Shown one piece after another: positions 45,756-57,183 of a stretch of 64,000 nt of DNA. The stretch is taken from contig JASVEC010000018.1 in NCBI GenBank assembly GCA_030770535.1, positions 558,001 through 622,000 of the forward strand, read 5' to 3'. Under the pieces are notes generated by a model. The model searched no databases, was not told where the DNA came from, and saw only the letters and a list, made by a program, of their open reading frames with translations. Every line of letters starts with the position of its first letter. The first letter of the stretch is position 1. The stretch comes from Batkoa obscura (lineage: Eukaryota; Entomophthoromycota; Entomophthoromycetes; Entomophthorales; Batkoaceae). A program made the translations under genes and the position numbers.

Positions 45756-48700
45756 ATGGCTGAAGAAATAGCAAAAAACAGTCAATATCAATACACAGGT
45801 AACTCGAACCTGGTAATTGAAAATCGTCGTCGTGGAGGAAAAGATGAACCTAGTGGAGACCCAGAGACCTTATATGGTAAGATAGATCCAAAGGAGTTTG
45901 GTTCCAAAGCATTACGTGAAAAAGTGAATGCACAAGAAAAAGAAAGGCATCGTTCTTCTGATGCTGTACAAGAAAAGAAAAAACGTCGCCGTGAAGAAGC
46001 AGCTTTAAAGAAAGCTTATGGCTATAATTCCGTTCTGGCTGCTACTGATGATTTGGAAGACATTATCTATCGTCCAAAAACAAAGGAAACACAATCCATT
46101 TATGAGATGATGTTGTCTTTGGTTCAAAGACAACTCGGTGATTTATCCCCCGATGAATTGAGAAGTGCTACCGATTTTGTGCTTGAAACGCTAAAGAATG
46201 ATAACTTAAAAGATAATGACAAGCAAACTCAAATAAAAGGGTTGATCCCAAACATCAATGATGAGGTGTTTACCCAACTATTAAGCTTAAGTAAAAAATT
46301 AAACGATTATAAAGCCGAAGGCGCAGAAGAAGAAAAAGATGATAATATTGATGGTGAGATCGGTGTAGCCGTAGTTTTCAATGAAGACGAGGAAGACGAT
46401 ATGGAGATTGATGAAGAAGAGGATGAAGAAGAAGGAGAATATGATGTCCCAATGGATATAAAGTTGGCCAATGATATAGCTCAAGAAGCTATTGAATCAG
46501 TTGAAGTTGAGGAAAAAATAGAGAGTAAAAAAAGTAAAAAAGAGCACGAATTTGAGTCAATACAACCATATGATATAGATAGACATTGGGTTTTACGTTT
46601 GGTGAAGAAATATTACTCAGATGAGTATATGGCTTCCCAAAAAACAGAAGAAATGATGGAAATTTTGAATAAGGAAGCTTCACATCGTGAGTATGAAAAC
46701 GACTTAATGGCTGTTACAGAGTTTGATCATTACAACTTAGTCAATATGCTTGTAAAAAACAGGGATGTAATCATTTGGACTTTAAGGCTTAAAGAAGCTG
46801 GAGAGGACACTCAAGAACGTAAAGAATTGGAAGCAGAGATGACCGAAAAAGGATTAGACCATATCTTAAAATCACTTGAGTCTGACCGTTCCAATAAGAA
46901 GGGTTTAGGTGATTTAGAAAATCGAGGAGCCAATGGTAATGCAGATCAAGAAAACGTAGAGTCTCAAAATGACAACTTGGCACCAAAACAAAAAATAGAT
47001 CTAGATATGCTTGCTTTTAATCAAGGAGGTCATTTAATGTCTAATAAAAAATGTTTGCTTCCAGCTGGCTCGACAAAAACAACTCATAAAGGGTATGAAG
47101 AGTATAGTGTTCCAGCGCCAGAAAGTAGACCATTAGGAAGTAATGAACGCCTTGTTCCTATATCTGATCTCCCTAAATGGTCACAAACCAGTTTTGGTAC
47201 TACCAATTCCCTTAATCGTGTTCAAAGTCGTGTATTCCCTTGTGCTTTTGAAAAGCTCGAAAATATGCTTTTATGTGCCCCCACTGGTGCAGGTAAAACT
47301 AATTGTGCCATGTTAACTATTTTAAGAGAAATTCAAGAGAATTATAACTTTGAAACCAATTCCGTCAATCTAGATAATTTTAAAATTGTTTATATTGCCC
47401 CTATGAAAGCTTTAGTACAAGAAATGGTGACTGGATTTTCAAAAAGATTAGAATATTTAAATATTAAAGTTGCTGAACTTACTGGTGATACTCAATTAAC
47501 TAAAACACAAATTGCCGAGACTCAAATTATTGTCACTACACCAGAAAAATGGGATGTTATTACACGTAAAGCAACAGATCGTTCGTATACCAATTTAGTA
47601 CGTCTTATTATTATTGATGAAATTCATCTTTTACATGATGATCGTGGTCCAGTATTAGAATCTTTAGTAGCCCGTACTTTAAGATATAGTGAAGAAAATC
47701 AAGAACGAGTACGTTTGGTAGGACTTTCAGCTACTTTACCAAACTATGAAGATGTTGCTACCTTTTTAAGAGTTAAAAAAGAAAATTTATTTTTTTTTGA
47801 TTCTTCTTATCGTCCATGTCCATTAAAACAACAATTTATTGGTATCACTGAAAAGAAAGCAATTAAACGATTTCAAACAATGAATGAAGTAGCTTATAAA
47901 AAGATATTAGAACAAGCAGGTCAAAATCAAAGTTTAATTTTTGTACATTCTCGTAAAGAAACTGCTAGAACTGCCCAATCACTTCGTGATATGGCTTTAG
48001 ATGCTGGTACTTTAGCTGAATTTATACCTAATGAATCAAGCAAAGAAATTCTCAATAGAAAAGCAGAGGAGATTAATGATCCAACATTAAAGGATTTACT
48101 TCCCTGTGGTTTTGCTATCCATCATGCTGGTATGACAAAAGCAGATCGTACCTTGGTTGAAGATTTATTTAGAGATGGTCATATTCAAGTATTATGTTCT
48201 ACTGCTACTTTAGCTTGGGGCGTGAATTTACCAGCGCATACGGTTATTATTAAAGGTACTCAAATTTATAATCCAGAGAAAGGTAGATGGGCTGAATTAA
48301 GTCCACAAGATGTACTTCAAATGCTTGGTCGTGCTGGTCGTCCTCAGTATGATACCTTTGGTGAAGGTATCATTATTACTACACATAATGAAATTCAATA
48401 TTATCTTTCTTTATTGAATGCTCAATTACCAATTGAATCTCAATTTATTTCTAAGTTGGCTGATAACCTTAATGCTGAAATTGTATTGGGCACTGTACGT
48501 ACTCGTGAAGAAGCTGTACATTGGTTAGGATATACTTATCTTTATGTAAGAATGCTTAGAAATGGATCACTTTATGGGATAGCTAACCATGAACAAGAAG
48601 AAGATCCATATCTTAGACAAAAAAGAGTTGATTTAATTCATTCAGCTGCTAATATTTTAGATAGTTGTCAATTAATTAAATATGATCGCCGTAGTGGCAA

Positions 48701-51700
48701 ATTACAAGGTACTGAATTAGGACGTATTGCATCTCATTATTATATCACTCATAAATCCATGGCCACTTATAATCAACATCTTAAACCATATATGAATTAT
48801 ATTGAATTATTTAGAGCATTTGCACTTTCAGAAGAATTTAAATTAATTCCAGTACGTGAAGAAGAAAAACTAGAAGTAGCACGACTTTTAGAGAGAGTAC
48901 CAATTCCAATCAAAGAAAATGCTGATGAACCAGCAGCTAAAGTTAGTGTTTTATTACAAGCTTATATTTCTCAATTGAATTTAGAAGGATTTGCTTTAAT
49001 GTCGGATATGGTTTATATTACACAATCAGCTAGTCGTATCCTTCGAGCTATATTTGAAATGTGTTTACGTCGAGGATGGGCTCAATTATCTAGATTAGCA
49101 CTTGATTTATGTAAAATTGTTGACCATCGTTGTTGGTTATCTATGAGTCCATTAAGACAATTTTATACATTAACACCAGATTTAATTCGTAAAATTGAAA
49201 GAAAAGATTTCCCATGGGAAAGATATTTTGATTTAGATGCAGCTCAACTTGGACAATTAGTTGGTGTACCAAGAGCTGGTAAATATATTCATAATTATGT
49301 ACATATGTTTCCTAAACTTAAATTGGAATGTCATGTTCAACCAATTACTCGTTCCTTATTAATGTTTGATTTAACAATTATACCTGATTTTATTTGGGAT
49401 AATAATCATCATGGTTCAGCTCAACAATTTTGGGTAATTGTTGAAGATTGTGATGGTACAACTATATTATATAATGAAAGTTTTGTATTAAAAGAACAAT
49501 ATTCACAAGATCCTCATTATTTATCATTTACTGTACCACTTTATGATCCATTACCACCTAATTATTTTGTATCTGTAATATCTGATAGATGGTTACATTC
49601 AGAAGCAAGACAAGCTGTTTCTTTCAGACATTTAATATTACCAGATAAATATCCACCACATACTGAATTATATGATTATGAACCACTTCCAGTTGGTAGT
49701 CTTAAAGAATCTCATCAACATTTATATAATGAATGGATTAAATATTTCAATCCAATTCAAACTCAAACCAATCATGTTTTATATACAACGGATGATAACG
49801 CATTTGTAGGAGCACCTTCTGGTAGTGGAAAAACAATTTGTGGTGAATTTGCTATGCTTAGACTTTGGTCAAAATTTGTTACTGAAGAACAACCTATTAA
49901 TCGAGTTGTTTATATTGCTTCAAATCAAGATGTTATTGATGAAAAATATAATTATTGGAAAAATCGATTCAATCATTTAAATAAAATAGTTGTTTCATTA
50001 ACAGGTGAAGCAAGTGCTGATCTTAAATTAATTGAAGGAGCTGATTTAATATTAGCTACACCAACTCAATGGGATCTTATCTCTCGTCGTTGGAAACAAC
50101 GTAAAAATGTACAAACAATTGGATTATTTTTAATGGATGATCTTCATATGGTTGGTAGTTCTAATGGACCAACTTATGAAGTTATTGTATCTAGAATGAG
50201 ATATATTGCATCACAAACTAAATATAAAACAAGATTTGTTGGATTATCAGCTCCATTAGCTAATGCATTTGATATAGCTGTTTGGATTGGTGCACCTACT
50301 AGTGCTGTATTTAGTTTTCATCCATCTGATCGACCAGTTCAAATTGATATTCATATACAAAGTTATTCTATTTCTCATTATCCATCTAGAATGTTAGCAA
50401 TGGCAAGACCTACTTATTTAGCAGCTAAAAAATATGCAGAAAAAGATACTACTATTGTATTTGTTTCTTCTCGTCGTCAATGTCGACTTACTGCTGGTGA
50501 ATTAGCTGCATTACAAGGAGCATCTAAAGATAATTATGGATTTTTAGGTTGTAGTAAAGAAGAGATTCAATCAGCTATTGAAAAAATTGAAGATCAATCA
50601 TTAGCACAATTATTAACTTCAGGAATTGGTTATTATCATGAAGCTTTATCTAAAAATGATTTAATTATAATTAAAAAATTATTTGAAGTTAAAGCAATTC
50701 GAGTATTAGTAGCATCTAAAGATTCTTGTTGGAGTATGGGAAATATGTTAAGTCAATTAGTTGTTATTATGGGAGCTCAATATTATGAAGGTAAAGAACA
50801 TCGATATATAGATTATCCATTAACGGATATGTTAAAAATGATTGGTAGAGCAGCAAAACCATTTAGTGGTATATCTGGAAGAGTAGTATTAATGTGTCAA
50901 CCAAATAAAAAAGAATATTTTAAAAAATTTATTAATGAAGGATTACCAATTGAATCCCATTTAGATCATATGTTACATGATCATTTTAATTCTGAAATTG
51001 TAACTAAATCTATTGAAAATAAACAAGATGCAGTTGATTTTTTAACTTGGACTTTCTTATATAGAAGATTAATTAAGAATCCAAATTATTATGGTTTAGA
51101 AGGGATTTCTCAACAACATTTATCTGATCATCTTACGGAATTAGTTGAAAAAACAATGGATGAATTAGCTTTAGCTCAATGTATTACTATAGAAGATGAA
51201 GTTATTGTATCTCCATTAAATTTAGGTATGATTGCTGGATATTATAATATACGTTATGATACATTAGATCTTATATCAAGATCTTTAACAGCAGATACTA
51301 AACTTAAAGGTTTACTTGAAATTATTTCAGCAGCTAGTGAATTTTCTGATATACCAATGCGTCATCAAGAGAATATTGTATTATCTAAATTATATACTCA
51401 ATTACCAGTCAAATTAATTAATCCTGATATGCGTAAAATTAGTACCAAAGTTCATTTATTATTACAAGCTCATTTTTGTCGAACTCAATTACCACCAGAT
51501 ATGACTAGTGATCAAATTAGTATACTTCGTAAAATTATACCTTTATTACAAGCTACTGTAGATGTTACTTCTTCTTCAGGTTGGTTAAATCCAGCTTTAG
51601 CTGCTATGGAATTGGCACAAATGTCAGTACAAGCTCAATGGGATAGAGATTCTGCTTTAAAACAAATACCTTATTTTAATAATGAACGTATTGAATTAGC

Positions 51701-52226
51701 TAAAAAATTACAAGTAGAAACTGTATTTGATTTAATGGAAATGGATAATGAAAGAGAAGAAATATTAAAGGGATTAACAACATCACAAATTAATAAAGTA
51801 GCTTTATTTTGTAATAAATATCCATCAATTAAAGTAGAATATCAATTCATTACATCACCCGATGAAATGATTAGTAATGAATATAGTAAATTACAAGTGT
51901 TATTAGAAAGAGAAGAAGAAGTAAATGATACTTCAGTTATAGCGAATTATTTTCCAATGAAAAAAGATGAAGCTTATTGGCTTGTTTTAGGAGATCCTAA
52001 ATATAAACAATTATTAGGGATTAAAAGATTTACTATGGGAAATCAATTAAAACTTATTCTTAATGTACTTATTCCTCCTCCTATTGGTAAACGTGAATTG
52101 GAATTATATCTCATTCCAGATTGTTATATTGGTTCTGATCAATTCTTTGAATTAAAAGTCAATTTATTACAAGGTAATGATGATGAAGAAGATGAAGAAG
52201 AAGAAGAAGATAGTGATATGGAATAA
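45756..52226 (+). CDS. BRR2: U5 snRNP RNA helicase Brr2
   Basis: One uninterrupted frame of 2156 residues (yeast Brr2 has 2163). The N-terminal region (EIAKNSQYQYTGNSNLVIE, RRRGGKDEPSGDPETLYGKI) matches the Brr2 plug. Helicase cassette 1 has motif I CAPTGAGKTNC (about 508), DEIH box (LIIIDEIHLLHDDRGP, about 620), SAT (LSATLPNYEDV) and QMLGRAGRPQYD (about 855), then a winged helix and a Sec63 unit. Cassette 2 has GAPSGSGKTICGEF (about 1351), DDLH instead of DEIH, and MIGRAAKPFSG with the arginine finger region altered. That is the usual sign of the inactive regulatory cassette. A second Sec63 unit and a very acidic C-terminus (DEEDEEEEEDSDME) finish it. Brr2 unwinds U4/U6 to activate the spliceosome. 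No intron across 6.5 kb is striking beside 20-exon MSH6. Confidence 0.98.
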   Translation: MAEEIAKNSQYQYTGNSNLVIENRRRGGKDEPSGDPETLYGKIDPKEFGSKALREKVNAQEKERHRSSDAVQEKKKRRREEAALKKAYGYNSVLAATDDLEDIIYRPKTKETQSIYEMMLSLVQRQLGDLSPDELRSATDFVLETLKNDNLKDNDKQTQIKGLIPNINDEVFTQLLSLSKKLNDYKAEGAEEEKDDNIDGEIGVAVVFNEDEEDDMEIDEEEDEEEGEYDVPMDIKLANDIAQEAIESVEVEEKIESKKSKKEHEFESIQPYDIDRHWVLRLVKKYYSDEYMASQKTEEMMEILNKEASHREYENDLMAVTEFDHYNLVNMLVKNRDVIIWTLRLKEAGEDTQERKELEAEMTEKGLDHILKSLESDRSNKKGLGDLENRGANGNADQENVESQNDNLAPKQKIDLDMLAFNQGGHLMSNKKCLLPAGSTKTTHKGYEEYSVPAPESRPLGSNERLVPISDLPKWSQTSFGTTNSLNRVQSRVFPCAFEKLENMLLCAPTGAGKTNCAMLTILREIQENYNFETNSVNLDNFKIVYIAPMKALVQEMVTGFSKRLEYLNIKVAELTGDTQLTKTQIAETQIIVTTPEKWDVITRKATDRSYTNLVRLIIIDEIHLLHDDRGPVLESLVARTLRYSEENQERVRLVGLSATLPNYEDVATFLRVKKENLFFFDSSYRPCPLKQQFIGITEKKAIKRFQTMNEVAYKKILEQAGQNQSLIFVHSRKETARTAQSLRDMALDAGTLAEFIPNESSKEILNRKAEEINDPTLKDLLPCGFAIHHAGMTKADRTLVEDLFRDGHIQVLCSTATLAWGVNLPAHTVIIKGTQIYNPEKGRWAELSPQDVLQMLGRAGRPQYDTFGEGIIITTHNEIQYYLSLLNAQLPIESQFISKLADNLNAEIVLGTVRTREEAVHWLGYTYLYVRMLRNGSLYGIANHEQEEDPYLRQKRVDLIHSAANILDSCQLIKYDRRSGKLQGTELGRIASHYYITHKSMATYNQHLKPYMNYIELFRAFALSEEFKLIPVREEEKLEVARLLERVPIPIKENADEPAAKVSVLLQAYISQLNLEGFALMSDMVYITQSASRILRAIFEMCLRRGWAQLSRLALDLCKIVDHRCWLSMSPLRQFYTLTPDLIRKIERKDFPWERYFDLDAAQLGQLVGVPRAGKYIHNYVHMFPKLKLECHVQPITRSLLMFDLTIIPDFIWDNNHHGSAQQFWVIVEDCDGTTILYNESFVLKEQYSQDPHYLSFTVPLYDPLPPNYFVSVISDRWLHSEARQAVSFRHLILPDKYPPHTELYDYEPLPVGSLKESHQHLYNEWIKYFNPIQTQTNHVLYTTDDNAFVGAPSGSGKTICGEFAMLRLWSKFVTEEQPINRVVYIASNQDVIDEKYNYWKNRFNHLNKIVVSLTGEASADLKLIEGADLILATPTQWDLISRRWKQRKNVQTIGLFLMDDLHMVGSSNGPTYEVIVSRMRYIASQTKYKTRFVGLSAPLANAFDIAVWIGAPTSAVFSFHPSDRPVQIDIHIQSYSISHYPSRMLAMARPTYLAAKKYAEKDTTIVFVSSRRQCRLTAGELAALQGASKDNYGFLGCSKEEIQSAIEKIEDQSLAQLLTSGIGYYHEALSKNDLIIIKKLFEVKAIRVLVASKDSCWSMGNMLSQLVVIMGAQYYEGKEHRYIDYPLTDMLKMIGRAAKPFSGISGRVVLMCQPNKKEYFKKFINEGLPIESHLDHMLHDHFNSEIVTKSIENKQDAVDFLTWTFLYRRLIKNPNYYGLEGISQQHLSDHLTELVEKTMDELALAQCITIEDEVIVSPLNLGMIAGYYNIRYDTLDLISRSLTADTKLKGLLEIISAASEFSDIPMRHQENIVLSKLYTQLPVKLINPDMRKISTKVHLLLQAHFCRTQLPPDMTSDQISILRKIIPLLQATVDVTSSSGWLNPALAAMELAQMSVQAQWDRDSALKQIPYFNNERIELAKKLQVETVFDLMEMDNEREEILKGLTTSQINKVALFCNKYPSIKVEYQFITSPDEMISNEYSKLQVLLEREEEVNDTSVIANYFPMKKDEAYWLVLGDPKYKQLLGIKRFTMGNQLKLILNVLIPPPIGKRELELYLIPDCYIGSDQFFELKVNLLQGNDDEEDEEEEEDSDME

Positions 52227-52284
52227 ATTTTTTTTATAAAATAAAAGCAAAAATTAAATAAATAATATAAATAATAATATAATT

Positions 52285-52643
52285 TTATTCACAATTGTTA
52301 GCTAAAAATACTAAATTTTCTTGATTTAAAGTAGGCAAATTTAAACATAATGGAAATAAGATAGGATGAGGTTGAAATAAATAAGAGTTTAAATTTAAAT
52401 TAATAATTTGATCCAATTGATTAATTATATTAATCAAAGTATGATATCTCTTAAAATTAATTAAATTAAAGGATTTATTATTGGCATCAATATAATGAGA
52501 ATGTTCCATATTTTCTAAAGATAATATTAAATCTGATAAATACAAACCTATAAATGGTATTATCCCATTTGTTTGTTGTATTAAAGATGTATTATTATTA
52601 TTATTATTATTAGAGTTATTATTGTAATTACTATTATTATAAC

Positions 52644-52698
<55 letters not shown>

Positions 52699-54533
52699 TG
52701 ATGACCCTGTTGTTATTGTTTGTGGTATAATTTTATTGGCATTTAATAAACATAAATGAATCTTTTCTCTTAGAAATTTCCAATTTTTACTAGGATCTGA
52801 ATACTTTTTAAGCTCATTAAATTTTTGTATTATTTTTTTTGATATTTTTTTTAAATCCTTCTTTAAAATGACATTTGACTGTAGTGCTAATATAACAGCT
52901 AAAAACAAATTAAATTGATTCTTATTAAAAGCTAATTCTGATAATAATATACATTTTTCAATAATTTTAATTCTTTTTTCCATTTCTTTTTGACATACTA
53001 TTATAGTCTGAATCCACTCATTAATTTTGTTAAATCTTTTGATTATATTATTTAACAATTTACTTTCATCTTCATTCTTACTAGAATTCCCATTATTATT
53101 ATAACAAATTAATTCATTTGGGTCCATTAGATTTAATTCTCTTTTGTCCATTAATGTGAATTGTTGAATGATTTCTTCAATTGTATAATGTAAAAGAAAG
53201 GGATTAATATAATTTTGACTTAATTGATGATGATTTAATATTTTATTTTTAATATTCAAATTAGGTAATGATAAGTTGTATTGTAAACTTAATACATGTT
53301 TTTGATTATTAGTTTTAAATGACATGGGCTTATTTTTTAATGTTAAAAATTTAGCTGGTATTAAACTAGTTGGTATTAATTTATTCCTTATTTTATTAAA
53401 ATTCATTCCATTATTATTTATTATTAAATTATTATATTGGTTTATTGTTAAATTGTTATATAAATTGTATTTACTATGATCAATTGTGTGTTTACTATCT
53501 CGTATACTATTACTTCGTAAATTCATATGAGGATTATTGTAATTATAAGTGTTATTATTATTGTTGATTTTATTGTTATTGATCTTATTATTGTTAATTT
53601 TATTATTATGATTATAACTATTATTATTGCTATTATTGATTTTGTTCTTATTTAATATGCCACTATTATTATTATTATTATTATTATTATTGTTATTATT
53701 TATTATACTATTATTATGATGAATAATATTACTATTAAAATATTTAACAAATTGATGATTTAATAAATCCATTAAATGATTTAATATTAAATTATTAAGA
53801 AATTCCAAACAGGAATATTTTAACAATGAATAAAATTGAAATAAAAATGGTAAATCTAATAAAAAATCCCTTTTGAAATTAGTCTTAATCCAATATTTTA
53901 AAATAACGTATATCCTTATCTTTATGACCTTCTCTAAAGGTATTTTATTTTGACCTTTTAAACTTAAATACAATTTATTTAATAAAATTAATAACAATTG
54001 TTGTTTAGTTATGAAATTATTATAAATTAAAAAAAAATTCCTTAATAATTTGTTTTGAAATTGAGTACATAATAATTGTATTAAATTCCATTGACTTATA
54101 TAATAAATTTTACTATTATCTTTGGGATCATAAATTATTGGACTATCATCCATACCCTCAATTAATGGTATACTGTTAATATATTTAATATCTTTTTCTA
54201 AATTTAAATCCATATTGTCTAACTTATAACTAAACAATTTAAATATTATATTAGTATATTACTATATTACTATATTACTATATTACTATATTAAATAACA
54301 AATAATAATTAATAATTAATAGTCAATATGATTTATTATTTATTATTTATTATTTATTATATAATATTAATTTACCTTTTAAAAAAACTTTCTAAGGGTA
54401 AAGAGTTAAATTGAATACCACCTACTTGTAAATTTGATGTTAAATTATCTAAAGATTGAACCTTACGTAATTTATTTTGATTTTGTTGTTTTAAATCAAA
54501 TTGACTTTCACTTCTACTTATTGTATCTTTCAT
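52285..54533 (-). CDS. Ras guanine nucleotide exchange factor (CDC25/RasGEF) with poly-Asn insertions
   Basis: Two exons (54533-54376 and 54229-52285), 700 residues. The 146-nt intron contains an ATTACTAT tandem repeat. Residues about 75-190 are the RasGEF N-terminal helical domain (NLIQLLCTQFQNKLLRNFFL, VIKIRIYVILKYWIKTNF). A long N-rich spacer follows. The CDC25 catalytic domain opens NPFLLHYTIEEIIQQFTLMD and MDPNELI. It continues FNKINEWIQTIIV, KIIEKCILLSELAFNKNQFN, FLAVILALQS, and IIPFIGLYLSDLILSLENME (the PFLGxYLxDL motif). It ends LINIINQLDQIINLNLNSYLF. It would load GTP on Ras- or Rap-type GTPases. A poly-Asn stretch of about 40 residues is inserted in the catalytic domain just before the PFIGLYL motif. 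The C-terminus converges on BRR2 only 58 bp away. Confidence 0.88.
52590..52698. repeat. ATT trinucleotide tract in RasGEF coding exon
   Basis: Long runs of ATT on the plus strand (AAT on the coding strand), broken by a few GTA/ACT/AGT units, encode the Asn-rich insertion. A second, shorter run lies at about 53664-53703. Confidence 0.85.
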
Positions 54534-55516
54534 TATTACTATTATTCTATCTTTTATTTTTATTTCTAAAAAAAACGTTACTTGATTTGAATATTCAACG
54601 TTTATATATTCTTTTTCTTTTCTCTCTATTTACTTTCTCTTTTTTTTTTTACCCCTGAATTATTTAATTGAATTGTTTGACTTGCCTTTTTTTATTACCC
54701 ATCCCTTAATTTAGTTGAATAATTTAGTGTCATTGAAATAAATAAAACGGCATTCTACTTTTTAATTTGTCTCTACATTTATTTAAAAATTTAATAGTAA
54801 ACAATATTATCATTATAATACAAATTTTTAAATAAAAAAAATAACCAATTAAAATAGTTTGAATTACATTTAAATTCTTATCATTCTAAAAGTTGTTAAA
54901 CTTCAAATATTAAGCATAATAAAGCGCAATTTAAATAAAAAGTAGCTGGAATTTTTGAAAATTTATGCTGATTACCTCATTTTTAAGGATTAGTTTTAGT
55001 TTTAGTTAGTTTTAATTGAGTTTATTAAAAATATTAATAAAATATTGATATCAAATAATAAATATAAAAGGTTTTGAACACATTATCTACATCTTAACAT
55101 TTGATTTTTTAACAAATAAACTTTCAAAAAAGCGTTAAGCTTTCAGATAGTTTGTCTACACCTTAACATCTAAAGTTCAAGTAAATAACTTAGCAAATAT
55201 AAAATCTAGAGTTTTGTCTTCTAATGATTCAATAAGAGTTTTATTTTTAAATAAAAACAAGTATTAGAGCTCAATACTAATTGAAACATTATAAGAGTCA
55301 TTAGAAATATTCTAAATACTAGAATTAAACGCTTGCATCAAAAATTGAATTTAAAGGAGATATACTTTTAAAATATTATAATCTTTTAAAATACTGATCG
55401 TTTTACAATAAGCTTTTTTTAAATAATTATCTGAGATTTCAAAAATCGATTATAATAGATATAACAAACAAAAAACTCTACTTAATGAAGAATAGAAATA
55501 ATGGTATACTATTTAT

Positions 55517-55627
55517 ATATATGGGGATGTATTTTTGTATTTAAGAATTTTACTAATAATTTTTCCACTCAAATAGCGCTTAAAAGATGGAAAAAGTAAT
55601 GAAGTCAAAAAAAATACTCCCATATAT
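55517..55627 (+). repeat. Dispersed palindromic repeat, copy 11 (best preserved)
   Basis: Plus orientation, about 111 bp: TATATATGGGGATG, TTTAAGAATTTTACTAATAA, CTCAAATAGCGCTTAAAAGATG, AAAAAGTAATGAAGTC, ATACTCCCATATA. The ends TATATGGGG and CCCATATA form clear terminal inverted repeats. It is a good reference copy. Confidence 0.92.
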
Positions 55628-56321
55628 TAATTTAAAATAAAAAATAATCAATATTTCTATTAATTCATAAACTAAAAAATATATTATTAGTAGAACTATA
55701 TAACCTATTATCATAACATTTTCATGTTTATCTTTTTACTATATCTTATAATTTATTTGCAAGTAAATATAGAAGTATAAAATCCATTTTCTATTTTTTT
55801 TAATAATTTTATCAATTTTTATTAATTATCATTAATAAGTAACAATAAATAATATTACTTGTTTATAATAACAAATCACTGTAAATAAGAGTGTGCTTTA
55901 TTTAAATTTTTATGTTATCTATTTTATTAAGTCTAATGAATAAACTATTACTAGATATGTATTTAATTTCAACTGAAATTTAATAGAATACAAATATAAG
56001 AATACACCCTCTCTTTTTTACCATGAGTTTTAATCCCAGGTTAATGATTGTTTTTCAATACTTAGTCTAAATAGAAGAATTCATTACTCATTTAAAAATT
56101 ACTTTCTCCTCTCATTGTATCTCTTCATATTTTGTTCTCTTGTTATATTTGTTTATTTTCATTCTAGACTCTGATATTGATACTTAATAATTTATGTTTT
56201 TAAATCTTGAATAAAACATCATTTTAATGGGTAAGCATGAAATAAAAGAAACTGCTATTATTAATTTTTAATAATCACTATTAAGGATTCTAAATTAATA
56301 GTATACTTTTTTTATAGTAAT

Positions 56322-56430
56322 CATATAGTAATGTATTCTTGTGTTTAAGAATTTTACTATCAATTTTTTCACTCAAATAGCGCTTAAAAAATGGAAAAAG
56401 TGATAAAGCCAAAAAAAAATTCCCATATAT
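56322..56430 (+). repeat. Dispersed palindromic repeat, copy 12
   Basis: Plus orientation, about 109 bp: ATATAGTAATGTATTCTTG through CTCAAATAGCGCTTAAAAAA to ATTCCCATATAT. The left end is decayed and the right end intact. Confidence 0.88.
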
Positions 56431-56571
56431 TAAAATAGAATGAATTTACTAGTTATTTTGTGCCATCTATTCTATTAAATTTGAAGAATATAGTGTTAAT
56501 GGGCACTCAGTTAATTTAAGTTTAATTTAACTAATAAACATAAGAATAAAAATACCATTATCCCCCTTTTA

Positions 56572-56743
56572 GTATATTAAGTTGTTCTTTATATTTCAGA
56601 TATCTTCATTTGAATTCATTACTAATTTATTTTATTTGAATTTAAGGATTCTATGTAATTTTTTATTTTTAAATTCAGGTAAAAAAAAGTTACCAACAAG
56701 TTTAAATGAAGATACTTAAAACATAGAGAACAACTTAATATAC
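56572..56743. mobile_element. MITE-like element with 40-bp terminal inverted repeats
   Basis: The left end 56572-56611 (GTATATTAAGTTGTTCT...TATCTTCATTT) is matched by the reverse complement of 56704-56743 (GTATATTAAGTTGTTCT...TATCTTCATTT). By eye about 34 of 40 positions agree. The 92-bp interior is A/T-rich and codes for nothing. Size and structure fit a non-autonomous DNA transposon (MITE), unrelated in sequence to the palindromic repeat family. Target duplications cannot be told from the A/T-rich flanks. Confidence 0.7.
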
Positions 56744-57183
56744 AATATATTTATTTATTTATTTATTTATCATATTATGCACTAAAAATTTAAAGAAATT
56801 GTCAATTAAATATTGAAATAAGATTAAATGTTCCCATCTAATTCTTGAATTGAATTTTAATATCTAAAGTTGAATATATAAAATGTAGAATAGTATTTAT
56901 TCATATCAATACATAGGCTACTAAAATACATTATTGTTGTGGCTTTATTTCATAAAGATATAATTATTAATCACTATCTTTTTGGTATATCCGATAAGTC
57001 ATTTATAATTAAATATAAAGATAGAAATTTATGCCATATTTTAATTGAATTTATTAAAGAACATTCTTGAAATAAATTAATTTAACATGGGACGTATATT
57101 ATGTAATAGAAAGAGTATAAATACTAAAGAAATAATAACCTGATATTCACTATACTAAAAGTAATTTAATAATATTTAAAAAA

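Larger units (their letters stand above)
54534..57183. other. 2.65-kb gene-free region with two repeat copies and a TIR element
   Basis: No protein gene. Contents: palindromic repeats at 55517-55627 and 56322-56430, an inverted-repeat element at 56572-56743, and a TTTA microsatellite at about 56750-56770. There is also a weak pair of direct repeats (TCTACATCTTAACATTTGA near 55087 and TCTACACCTTAACATCTAAA near 55157). The last bases before 57184 form the esterase promoter. Confidence 0.6.
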
